64,000 nt of DNA from Owenia fusiformis (Eukaryota; Annelida; Polychaeta; Sabellida; Oweniidae): NCBI GenBank assembly GCA_903813345.2, contig CAIIXF020000008.1, positions 36,916,867-36,980,866 on the forward strand, given 5' to 3'. The notes below the pieces were generated by a model. The model searched no databases. It saw only the letters and a program-made list of their open reading frames with translations, and was not told the DNA's origin. The position numbers and the translations under genes were made by a program. Below are positions 49,901-61,284 of the stretch, one piece after another (position 1 is the stretch's first letter; the number at the start of each line of letters is the position of its first letter).

Positions 49901-52900
49901 CCATAAAGGTGCAGGAATGGCTATATCGTCGTATAGCGATATATATCGTCTCTCAGACGATATATTCGTGAAACTATCTCTCCCCATCCTCAAATCGAAA
50001 TATATCCGATATATATCTCTGGGGTAGGATAAATATCGAATATATCGTGTATATCGTGTATATCGTCATCCATAAATATAAGAACTTTTTAACAAACCTC
50101 TGTATTGAAGATATATATCTAATATATATCTTGAAGACAGGATATATATCGAGTATAGCGTATATATCGTGTGTGTATCGCTCTATATCTAGGAAAGAGG
50201 ATATATATCGTGTATATCGTTATCATGTGTATATCGCTCTATATCTTGGAAAGAGGATATATATCGAATATATCGTGTATATCGTCATCCATTAATATAA
50301 GAACTTTTTTTAACAAACCTCTGTATTGAAGATATATATCCGATATATATCTTGAAGACAGGATATATATAGATTTTAGGGTATATATCGCGTGTGTATC
50401 GCTCTATATCTAGGAAAGGGGATATATATCGAATATATCGTGTATATCGTGCTTGAAAAATAGGGTATTCGATATATATCCTGTCTTCAAGATATATCGG
50501 ATATACGAGGGGTGATCCAAAAGTCTTGGACGCCCCGCACTATCTTTGCTATTTTTTAATATAATTACATGAAACTTTCAGATAATAAAGATCAACATCT
50601 TAACAACTTTATGTATAAGTTTCAACAGAAAATAATTTATTTTAGCTACTTTTTTAAATATCTTCTAATACCGGGTCCCTGCCACCCGGAACGGTATTTA
50701 AATATAGCAAATCACGTCAAAACTGTTATAATATGGCAAATACTTTAGGTGCAGGCGCACAACCTAACACCAGCCATGATATGAGAGAATTTTCGATTTT
50801 CAATCTGAGTGTCATCTGCCATCATCATTTTCACATATTAAGACCTACTTTTCAACATATTTTCCGCGAATTTGAACACATTTTTCATACCACTTTACCA
50901 ATGAATGGAAGACATTTATGAAACCGCCATTGCTTATGTGATACAAATGCTGCTAGAGTGCTACTCTAAACCTCATTCAATGAGTAAAAAACATTTTCTT
51001 TCAACCCTCCTTTCAACTTGGAGAAAAGGAAGGAAATCACACAGAGCCATATATAGACTGTATCGTGCATAAGGTAGCTGCTCAAGGTCAATAATAGTGA
51101 AAATATCTTTTAGTATTCTTTGTTCAACTTTGATTTTTTTCGTATTCTGCATTTCAGCAGCCATCTTGCAGCAAAAATGATGCCAGATTGAGGGTTGCTT
51201 GTCTGATGGCATTTTCTTAGAATTTGACACGTACAGCCATTGTCATATGTGACATTATAATTAAAACACAATTAATTGGTTGCCTAGTAACAAAGGAAGT
51301 AAACTAACGTGGTTTAACATTCAAAATTCAAAGAAATATAGTGGTCAAGACTTGCGAAACAAGTGAAATGGCTGTAACATTTAAGGCTGAAAGTTGACAT
51401 GTGCGAATACCGTTCCGGGTGGCAGGGTACCTGTATTAAAAACTATCTAGAAAACTAAATAAAATATATCATTTCTCCATGAAATTAGTACACAAAGTAG
51501 TTAGGTTGTTGGTCTTTAATATTGGAAAGTTTGGAGTAATTTTATCAAAAACCAACAAAAATAGAGCAGGGCGTCCAAGACTTTTGGATCACCCCTCGTA
51601 TATTCCCAGTTTACAATTTTGTTAAATCAGTTCTTATATTTTTCAAACATGATATACATGATATATTCGATATATATCCTCTTTCCAAGATATAGAGCGA
51701 TATACACACCATATATACGATACATTCGATATATATCCTCTTTTCAAGATATTCAGGATTAGAGGGATGATATCAGGGTATATTAAATTTTTTTACATGT
51801 TTTCCAAAAAAATTCATTTTCAATTTTTTTCAGTTTTTCACAAATTTTCATATTTTCAAAATTTTCATTTTTTCCAAATTTTTCATTTTTTCCAAAAATC
51901 GTGTATATTTTGATATCAAGACAAATATCAAGTAGGTATCTTTTTTTCACAAATTAAATTTATTTCCCAAAATTTTTTTTTTTTCCAAAAATGAGTTTTT
52001 TTTAATATTTTTTATTTTTTGATTAAAATTATCTTCACATTTTAATTTCTTTAAGTATTTTGTTCTTCTTGCCCTTATACTTAATTTCTCAATGTACTTG
52101 GGAGTAGGTTATACCCTCCATAAGTTTTGCAACCATAACCCCCTCATTGAACTACATATCAAAGGCTCTTTTTGTTTGAATTTTTATTAACATAACCTTT
52201 TGAAAAAATACTTATTGTATTGATGGAAATGTAACTTGACTTCATTTCCAATGCCCCCAAGGTTTCCCAATTTTTTCCTCAATCACAATAGGTCGAAAAT
52301 TGATGATAAACTTTATGAATTTGTGAAAATCGTCATTCCTATGTAATCCAATGGAAAATGGTGGGTTCGGGGCAAATCTGATTTCAGGGTATCTAACCAG
52401 TAAAAGACTCACCTAAAATATTTTTATAATTATAGAAAATTGAATTGTCTACTTTTTGTACTCTAAGTGTTCAGTTTAGTTTATGAATACTTCTGTAACA
52501 GAAAAATAAATTTGACTTTGAAGACCTATAATTTTTTAAAACTGAGGAAACATATCAAATTTTTATTAAACAAAGTAAGCAAATACAATTTTGGCCACCT
52601 AACTTGTATTTTTTGCAAGATCTCAGATGGATAAATATTCTGTCATATGACTTGCGGCAAACCTACCATTTCCCATTGGTTTACATGGGAATGTCGATTT
52701 TCCAAAATTCATCAGATTTATCATCAATTTTCAACCTATTGCAATTGAGGAAAAGAATTGGGAACATTTTGAGGCATTGGAAATGAATTAAGTTACATTC
52801 CCATCAATATTATAAGTATTTTCCTCGCAGGTAATGGAAATAGAAATTCAAACATAAAGAGGCTTTAACACGTAGTTCAATGAGGGAGCTAAGATTGCCA

Positions 52901-55900
52901 AACTTACGGAGGGGAGTGTATGTAACGTAAATATTTCTAAGATTCAATCCTTTTTTCTCTCATTCAACAGAAGATTTTGGGAAGATGTTGCTCTTGACCA
53001 TGGTATAAGGTCGTTATTCACCTGTCGGGATGATATGGGTAATATCCCTCGGATGATATCGATATTTCCCTCGGATGATATCGATATTTCCCTCGGTCAC
53101 TATAGCGTATGTATCGTTAGTATATCGCTCTATAGGATATATATCGAATATATAGAGGATGTTCTTTTTATTCCATAGTTAAAGTCATCATCAGAATCGC
53201 CGGAAATTCAGTTATTTAATTCGAGTTTTCCAAACGATCCTGCGATGTTGACACTTAGCGTCGTTTAGAGTCTGAAGTAGCAAAAATCCATAAACCATCG
53301 CATACGACGCCGTATGTCATGGCTTAAAAAACTGTATGCTATGGTTAAGTGAAAATTTGTCAAAAATATCATATTTTACCACTGATTACAAAAATACCGT
53401 TTTTATTTTCACATGTTATCCTATGAATATCATGCTAACTATGGAATAAATCGTATATATCATGTGTATATCGGTCAATATCTTGAAAAGAGGATATGTA
53501 TCAAATATATCGTGTATATCATTAGTTTATCGCTCTATATCTTGAAAAGAAGATATATATCGAATATAGCGTATATATCGTGTGTATATCGCTCTATATC
53601 TTGAAAAGAGGATATATATCGAATATATCGTGCATATCGTGTATATCGTCATGGATAATTTTAAGAACTGATTCAACAAACCCTGTATTGGGGATATATA
53701 TCCGATATATCTTTAAGACAGGATATATATCAAATATAGCGTATATATCGTGTGTATCTCGCTCTATATCTTGAAAAAAGAGGATATATATCGAATATAT
53801 CGTGTATATCGTGTATATCGTGTATATCGTCGTGCATAATTTTAAGAACTGATTCAACAAACCCTTATTGGGGATATATATCCGATATATATCTAATACA
53901 CAGGATATATATATCGAATATAGCGTATATATCTTGTATATATCGTTCTATATCTTGAAAATAGGATATATATCGAACATATCGTGTATATCGTGTATAT
54001 CGTCGTGCATAATTTTAAGAACTGATTCAACAAACCCTTATTGGGGATATATATCCGATATATATCTTAAACACAGGATATATATATCGAATATAGGGTA
54101 TATATCGTGTGTATATCGTTCTATATCTTGAAAATAGGATATATATCGAATATATCGTGTATATCGTGTATATCGTCGTGTATAATTTTAAGAACTGATT
54201 CAACAAACCCTTATTGGGGATATATATCCGATATATATCTAATACACAGGATATATATATCGAATATAGAGTATATATCTTGTATATATCGTTCTATATC
54301 TTGAAAATAGGATATATATCGAATATATCGTGTATATCGTGTATATCGCCATGAATAATTTTAAGAACTGATTCAACAAACCCTGTATTGGGGATATATA
54401 TCCGATATATATCTTGGAGACAGAATATATATCGAATATAGCGTATATATCATGTGTATATCGTTCTATATCTTGAAAATAGGATATATATCGAATATAT
54501 CGTGTATATCGTGTATATCATCATGGCTAATTGTAAGAACTGATTCAACAAACCGCTGTATTGGGGATATATACCCGATATATATCTTAAAGACAGGATA
54601 TATATATCAAATATAGCGTATACATCGTGTGTATATCGCTCTATATCTTGGCAAGAGGATACATATCGAATATAGCGTGTATATCGTCATGGGTAAATGC
54701 CAGGAACATGATAAAATCTGGAGAAGTATATCTGGCCAGATTTTATATAGCCTTATATATCGACGATATATATCGAATATATCACATGTAAGTCAATGAG
54801 AGGCAGTATAGCGATATATATCGCTATACAACGATATAGCCATTCCTGCACCATTCTCGGAAAAACACAGAGAGGATTATGACTCCCGGCTAGAGGCAAA
54901 AACAAGGCGGTCCCTTGTTAGCTCGCTTATTAGGCCCAAATTGCTGAAGTCTCCATCCATTTTGATATTCATTTACTCTTCCTGCTCAGAAACTCACTGA
55001 ATGCTGTTGTCTCTCACGATGTCATCTTCCTTTTAATCAATGAGATATACATTGTGTTTGACTCTAAAATAATTTTAGCAAACAATGATTTTAGGATGTG
55101 CCGGTTTCCGATCACGCGACGCTTATGGATGGAATAACATTGTTTTGAAAAAGCCATAAAAAGTCCACAGCCCCGAAAAATTAGCAAAAAAGAACGGTTT
55201 TATCTTTTAACTGTTACAGATTTCAATTAGATTAAAAATATCGAATAACATTTCATCGTTGAGAAAAATACACGCTGTTCAAGTAAAAACACAACAATAG
55301 TATGCATTAATCGTTCTAAAAGATGTATTTTATTGAACTTTAATCACTCAAACAACAGATTCTACACTTGATGATCTACTAGATAGTGTTGTTGAAGTGT
55401 TTAGTTAGTGTTGTCTGCAAATTTACAAGTTTATTTTGACCGATATGAAAATGCATATTTTGTGGTCTAGGCTGCTATCGTTTTTATTGATTTTATTACT
55501 TATCTGAATCCGCAGTCTCTTCTCTTGGAGTGCCTCCGCAAATATAATTGAAAAACTAGATTGAACAATGAGTTATTCGAATACCGTCTTACCACTTTTA
55601 ATTTGGGCTAATATAATATTTATGTGGGGTTTACTCAAGCTCCGTTAACAATGTAAATTCCAAAAGATAAAATTGATAATCAGAATCAAAGCTGCTATTG
55701 TTAATTAATATAAACTTGCGTGATCGGCTGATATTTGCAGAATACAAATTAGTTATGCAATAAAAATGCCAAGATACAGTTTCATGGACCGTTTGAAATA
55801 TTTGCTTTACATTTACCCCATCAAAAAGTACCTAATTCCATCTGTTCTTTCAGTGATCTATGTGTAGAAACCACTCATGATATGATGAAATCAATTGCAA

Positions 55901-58900
55901 GGGTAGGTTGATTTTGGCAGAACTGTCCTATGGTACCGATAGCCAGTCACGTGACATTTCCCATTCCATATATTTCAACTGAGTGGTAGGATTTGATTTT
56001 CAGATTTCGGCACTTATCTGTACTTTTAGGATATCAAGTGTCTCCTACTCCTTCAGAACACTTCACTTCTACCCTATCAATCTTGTTTTAGGTGTAATGG
56101 ATATGATATGACATGTGTCATTTGGGATTAGGGCTCTATATCCTAAAGCCTGTTATTTATCGAAATCTGAAACTAGACAGGGGTAATAGGTTGAAGTCTA
56201 TTCAACCCTTAGTTCCTTACAAACGGATCATATACCATAACACCTATTGAAACATGTATGTATGATTAACTTCTACCCCCTCCCGTAGACCGGGCACGTT
56301 TTCAAAAACAAACGATATACATTAAAATCATAATGTCTGTTAAAATAGTTAAATGAGTTGAATTTCTTGATCAAAAACAAAAGTATTGTTATGCAAAGAA
56401 ATATATGTAAATAGACTTGATTAAGTAAGGATCGTAAATGAAGATTAGTAAAATACACTAGCTAGCTCAGTCCACGAGTTGTTCAATGGAAACGCAAATG
56501 GGGTTTGTAACATCGCGTGCCCTTTTCCCGCCAAATAACTTTCCAAGAAGAACAGCTGACTTTACTCGCTGTAGCCTGGCGGACATGTTGAAAACCAGAA
56601 AAGTTCAAAACTTGAAAAGTAGGTATCAGGTACAATTTTGGATATTTTAGAGCATTGTAAATAACAACAGTCATATCAACTAGGTCAATTACTTAGATTG
56701 GTAGACCAGGTACACCTGGAATGCCTGATATCACTAATAAAGTGCAGAAAACGTGTCTGAAACGGACAATAATTATCTAAAAACTTGCGGAAAAAATCGG
56801 AAATTCAAATAAATTAATAAATAATTGTAATTAGACAACTCTTCTACATTTATCTGTTGCTATGTTTAGGGATCAAATCATCTTTGATAATTCATCAAAA
56901 TTAATATTTTTCTGTAAAATTTTTGGTGTCTGCTGCGCCCCTCATGTCTGACTATGGCAGCACAGAGACATTTTTATATGTCTCTGGGCAGCATTGCACT
57001 TCTGCTTTGAGAATGTCTAGCCTTTGCATCCATTCGACTTTGCTTCATCTTCACTCTCTCTGAATTTACTGAGTCAATCAGAGTTTATCGTTGAAATACC
57101 ATCGGGGTTGGAAGAGGGAGGGCATTGGGGGCGACTGCCCCCCCCCACTTCCAGATTTTTTTAGATTTGAAACCGAGCCTAGAATTGAAAGCTCTAGGGC
57201 TAGTCAAAGTGACAGTGTAATAATGACAGAAATCATACTACAAGGGCCGATCAAAAAGTTTCTTACCGTTGGCTCTCAATTTTTTAATAAGAGGAGTTGG
57301 AAGCCCAAACTTTAACATGAGACAGGATAGTTAGTTTGCTTGAAACTGTACGGTTTTCATATAAATTGCTTTATTGATAGTGACGCAGAGTCAATTCATA
57401 TTTTCAATGACAGAGTTAGGTGGAGCAGCGTTATATATAAAATATCTGCTGAGTTGTGGTTCTGGTAATTTACCGACATCGTTTCAAACCTCTCATACGA
57501 AGGCCTTAAACATGTGTTTTTGGATCGAGTGGACAGATTTAGGAAGTGCATTGCAACTGGGGTTGAATATTTTGAATGAGAATGAATATTAGAAGAAAAA
57601 CTAATTAAACATTACTAAACTACAGTCTGTTGACAGATGACACTACTTAGTGCTAGAAATTTCAAAAACTGCAGCTTAGCACACTTTTTTTATAAAAAAC
57701 GCTGCTCCACCTAATTCAATCATTGAAAATATGTATTGACTCTGTGTCACTACCAATGAACCGATTCAAATGAAACTCAGACAGTCTCAAGCAAACTTAC
57801 TACCCTGTCTTATGTAAAAGTTGGAACATCCAACTCCTCTTATTATAGAATCTAGAGCCAACGGTAAGAAACTTTTTGATCGGCCCTTGTATGTATATAT
57901 TTTAGTAAAAGCCAACGTTTTTTAAAACACAATTGTTATTGGGAATGTTATGCTGAGATAAGTTCAGAATGCACCAGAGAGGGTCCAGTAATGACCCATT
58001 CATACCTAAAGGTTGCCAGTCGTGGGGGCAGGGTTGCCAAACTGTAATGTAGTCTATACTACTGTAGTCAGAAGTTATCGCATCCTACGACCCCTTTAGA
58101 TTGTGGTCGTAGGCCCGATTCATTAGTAAGCCTGTGTTTCTACAATGTCGGAGAATGAACTATGCATTGCATACATAAATAACCTACCTCGATACATTCC
58201 TGAGTATTTTAGAATTCTTTTCATATAGTTGAATCGCAAATTGTATGGGTTTATCGGCAGAACGAAGATATTTTCGTTTTTGATAGCAATATTTGCGTGT
58301 AGGTTCAACCGTCAAATTCCTCCATTCAGTTCCCGGCATGCACCAGTCATTAGGGAAATCCCTGGGGAATTCCCCTTCCGACATTTTGAAAATTGCTGAG
58401 ATATTTCCGATGTAAAAACTAAAATCTCTTCGTTCTGATGATAAACCCATACAATTGGCGATCTAACAACATAAAAAGAATTTTAAAATACTCTGGAATG
58501 TATCGAGGTAGGTCATTTAATAGCGCAATGCGTAGTTCATTCTCCGACATTGTAGAAAGACAGGCTTACGAATGAAACGGGCCTACGACCACAATCTAAA
58601 GGGGTCGTAGGATGCGATAAGTCAGAAGGTGGTTTTTCACTAGCTAGACTCTGTACTGGACACAGGCTAGAGAATGTGTTGATCCCAGGTTAATTATCCA
58701 ATGCCGAAACTGACCTGCTTACTATGAAAGGCTGAACTAAAATAAATATACCCCTGATTTTAAGGTTTATCCATCTAAATCAGAGGATCAAAATTACTAT
58801 ACTACAAGCCCCTGCGGGCTACAGGGAAGAAAAACAGTAGAAGCACAGTCTACAGATCTTTAATGCCATTTTGATTACAAATTCCCACAATTCATCAACA

Positions 58901-61284
58901 TTCAAACCTCCGAGGCCAGGTCAGAGTAATGTTTCAGGGAAATGAAATCATGTTGTTTTCTCAGTTAAAAACTTCTTTTTATATGAATTATTACGTTATA
59001 ACTTGACATATTACCATCTAACACAGGGAGGTGTGTTAAATGGTTCAGAAGTAATATTTAGCATCTGAAATCATTCTGCAAAAAATGTTGAACATCTTTT
59101 CACTCTGACCATGGCATAAATCATATTCAATTGTTTAGTAATATTTATAAGCTACTTGGTCTGGAATCCCCACAAGGTCATTGCTTTAGATATGGCACAA
59201 AATAATGTTAAAACCATATGTGTAATCTCTGTATATTTTTTTTTATTTTTTAGGTAAACCTCAATGGACATTTATCATTTGAGACTGAGCTACCTGGGTA
59301 TAATGCCGACTTCCAGTTTCCTATGCCTTATAAGGTCATCGCAGGGTTCCTATCCGATATTGATACCACACTCTCAGGGGATGTATATTTCAGGTAAGTG
59401 ACCCTGAGGAGGGTGACAAGTGCTGAAGGGTTGAGTAGAAAGAGGGGGGGGGTGTATGAGTTTGTTGGGATGGGTTGGTTGATATCAAGTTATAATGCCA
59501 AGTAAGGTCAATGGATGGTTTCTTGGGAGTGCCGAATAGGAGGGGTGGGTGTGGAGGCTACTGGTTCTAGGGTGAGTTGATACTTTCCTCTCAGGAAATG
59601 TTTTACCTCTTTACCATACCTGCAAATATTTCAGCTATACACTTGTTATATTAAAACTTACCTTTTATTACTGAAATATTTATAGGGTGAATTAATATTG
59701 ATGTTTCCCTTAGTGCCATCCAAACTAACTATTAAAGGTCTGTTCAAAACATTCATAATTTTTATTAAACCAACAACTGGGTGTCAGTTTATTGGTAACC
59801 AGAAACAAGAAGCAAGGCTTCTTTGATTATGTGGTTGTTCCAATCACAATCATGGGCGTAGCGCCTATTACTCAAAATACGCACAGGCGTACTAAATGAA
59901 TTTGAAAAAAATTAAAAATGTGTTAAAATGCAATAATTTATTTGCGAATTTATTGATGCTTCCTACCGTATCTGTATTTTTACCATTGTCAACATTTAAA
60001 GTTGATAAAAATGCTTAGATTCCATCAAATAACGTCCTTGAAAAAAAATTCCAGGGGGAGCATACCCCCGAACCTCCCGTGATGCGCGGACTTAGGCCAC
60101 GCAATCAGGCAATACGCATCCCCGAGTGTGCGTACCAACTCAAAATATAGCCCTACGCCCATGACAATATATACTACAAATGCAATCACTGTTTCTCTCA
60201 TTGTGTAGAATGTACAGTACATGTTTATACTTACATTCACATGTTTTAACTTATATTTACATCTTTTCACTATAGATAGATTTAGACCTTCTGTCTAAAT
60301 ATGGAAAAAGTATTTCATAAATATTTACAGTTTTCACTTTATTTAATATTTACCTGTTTATACTCAGTATACACATGTTTTCAGGGAAGAAACTGATGAC
60401 AGATCCGCACTTAGACGAGCTTCAGAAGAAGTTGGCAAACATTTTCCAAGTTTTTCAGAGTTCACTGCATCTTCATTGTTTATCGCTACTTGGGAAGATG
60501 TTGGACGTTATAACCAGAACTTTGAAGAGGTAAGAGTCATTGGTACTTTCCCCAGGGTTTATTTTCAAATGGGTACATAATTTTTTCAATTATAACCAAA
60601 ACATATCATTATATTTTTCAACATATCCCAACCTGGAAATTTTTCAACAAGGTGCAGTGGGTTTCGATTGGATGCAATTGTTTTTAACTGGGTGCAAATA
60701 GATATTCAAATGTATGTAAGTGTTCATTCATCTGGGTGCAGATAGAATGCAACTGGGTGCAATGTGATTTTTACATTTCAACTGGTGCATACTCCAATGC
60801 ATTTGTGTTAACTTACATGTACATATTTATATCATATTTTGAAAGAAGTAAAACAATAATTTTTAGCCCTGGATAGTGTATTTGATGTATTAGATTGCAT
60901 ATAACTGTTAAGGGACACCTATAATGCCACTGGCGATTGGGTCCCTCATGTATGATATGTACTTAAATGATTAATGGCAATAAAATCTCTTGATAAAAAA
61001 AATATAACTGTTAAAAATAATGTTTAGTGCGCCCGATATTTTCAAAATATAATCAAAAATATAATAATTTTTCAGATTAATACATTCCAAATCATAATCG
61101 CAACAGACGGTACAAACTCATTTGCGACATTTATATACCCCGAGGATGGTATCTCCTGGCTGAAGGGGGATGGTAAGGCTTTGCCCATTGAGGACCCACC
61201 CGCACAGGCAGGGTTTGATAGTGGGGACGGTAGGACGTACACTCTCCCTGGGTCAGGCACTGACCAAGTGATTAATTATGTAAA
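46978..61284 (+). CDS. NID: Nidogen, N-terminal part with NIDO domain (4 exons, continues past the window)
   Basis: The coding exons are 46978-47160, 59254-59393, 60385-60529 and 61076-61284, with GT..AG borders and phases 0, 2, 0, 2. The ATG at 46978 opens a signal peptide (MKLFLVLGLCLGVGA). The mature protein begins with FYPYGPSSNDTALEQSDD, matching nidogen LFPFGPGQGDLELEDGDD. The NIDO domain follows: VIAGFLSDIDTTLSGDVYFRE, SSLFIATWEDVGRYN, NTFQIIIATDGTNSFATFIY and YPEDGISW, each with a counterpart in human nidogen-1. About 226 codons are in the window. The EGF, G2 beta-barrel and beta-propeller parts must lie downstream. Nidogen is a secreted basement-membrane linker of laminin and collagen IV. 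Most invertebrates have one nidogen gene, so NID1 versus NID2 is not decided. Intron 1 is 12.1 kb and full of mobile elements. Confidence 0.92.
47161..49907 (+). other. Nidogen intron 1, 5' part
   Basis: After the GTAAGT donor there are 2.7 kb with no recognised gene or element having clear ends. A G homopolymer lies near 49724. Short ORFs at 47093-47404 and 49411-49635 have no recognisable domain. Confidence 0.55.
50506..51598. mobile_element. 1.1-kb mariner-like non-autonomous element
   Basis: The left end CGAGGGGTGATCCAAAAGTC and its exact inverse on the right continue to GGACGCCC. TA lies outside both (50504-50505 and 51599-51600), and the ends resemble mariner TIRs. A second inner inverted pair (TACCGGGTCCCTGCCACCCG near 50670 and its inverse near 51405) suggests a compound structure. 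No transposase ORF is present. It interrupts a satellite unit: the sequence on both sides joins into one unit once the element is removed. Confidence 0.85.
52110..52915. repeat. Inner fold-back within the satellite element
   Basis: The segment from ~52110 to 52390 (CCCCTCATTGAACTAC, GGCTCTTTTTGTTTGAATTT, ATTTCCAATGCC, ATTGATGATAAA) has an inverse at ~52660-52915 (TTTATCATCAATTTTC, GGCATTGGAAAT, AAATTCAAACATAAAGAGGC, GTAGTTCAATGAGG). The arms are diverged. It may be an older nested MITE. Confidence 0.7.
53440..54705 (+). repeat. ~175-bp satellite array rich in ATATCG
   Basis: The AAGAACTGATTCAACAAAC marker appears at about 53663, 53843, 54017, 54190, 54363 and 54535. Between markers the blocks GGGGATATATATCCGATAT, GAATATAGCGTATATATC and CGTGTATATCGTGTATATCG keep their order. 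This is an array of six or seven units with good similarity. Confidence 0.85.
54853..57238 (+). other. Nidogen intron 1, middle part
   Basis: No gene is recognised and no element with clear ends. A C homopolymer lies near 57139. ORFs here are short and show no known motif. Confidence 0.5.
57241..57889. mobile_element. 649-bp mariner-like fold-back MITE
   Basis: The left CAAGGGCCGATCAAAAAGTT and the right AACTTTTTGATCGGCCCTTG are exact inverses, with TA outside both (57239-57240 and 57890-57891). The arms continue for ~180 bp with mismatches (for example TAGGTGGAGCAGCG and its inverse). It is non-coding. Confidence 0.85.
58075..58620. mobile_element. 546-bp fold-back element with exact 8-bp duplication
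   Basis: The left end TTATCGCATCCTACGACCCC and its inverse at the right end extend ~200 bp inward. The exact 8-bp word GTCAGAAG lies outside both ends (58067-58074 and 58621-58628). An 8-bp duplication fits hAT, P or Merlin families, but the TTATCGC end is not a standard hAT end. The ORF on the minus strand (58184-58450) has no known domain. Confidence 0.85.
59851..60163. mobile_element. 313-bp TIR element with CATGGGCGTAG ends, ACAAT duplication
   Basis: CATGGGCGTAG at the left and CTACGCCCATG at the right are exact inverses. ACAAT lies outside both ends (59846-59850 and 60164-60168). Partial symmetry continues (ACTCAAAATACGCACA against the inverse of TGTGCGTACCAACTC). It lies in nidogen intron 2 and is non-coding. 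Confidence 0.85.
60540..60805 (+). repeat. Diverged relative of the GGTGGGTGCA MITE
   Basis: It begins TTTCCCCAGGGTTTATTTTC and carries repeated CTGGGTGCAAATAGAT-type words, ending GCATACTCCAATGCATTTGT. The layout follows the copies at 6455 and 11317 but is longer and more diverged. It sits in nidogen intron 3. Confidence 0.55.

Larger units (their letters stand above)
49908..54852. mobile_element. ~4.9-kb TIR element built of ATATCG satellite
   Basis: The left end GGTGCAGGAATGGCTATATC and the right end GATATAGCCATTCCTGCACC are inverted. The interior is dominated by ATATATCG/TATCGTGTATATCG repeats. Between 53440 and 54700 a unit marked by AAGAACTGATTCAACAAAC recurs six times at ~172-180 bp spacing. 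Two units of ~217-bp spacing lie at 50040-50350. Units near 50460-51720 are in reverse orientation. A mariner-type element (50506-51598) and an inner fold-back (~52110-52915) lie within it. No target duplication is obvious and no transposase is seen. Long ORFs here (YISNISCISCISS-like) come from the repeat period. Confidence 0.75.

Noticed and set aside
53413-54304. Chain of overlapping ORFs with ISNIAYISCVYRSIS-like repeats, resembling a repetitive protein
   Set aside because: They are translations of the ~175-bp ATATCG satellite in shifting frames. The residues follow the DNA period and stop at unit boundaries.
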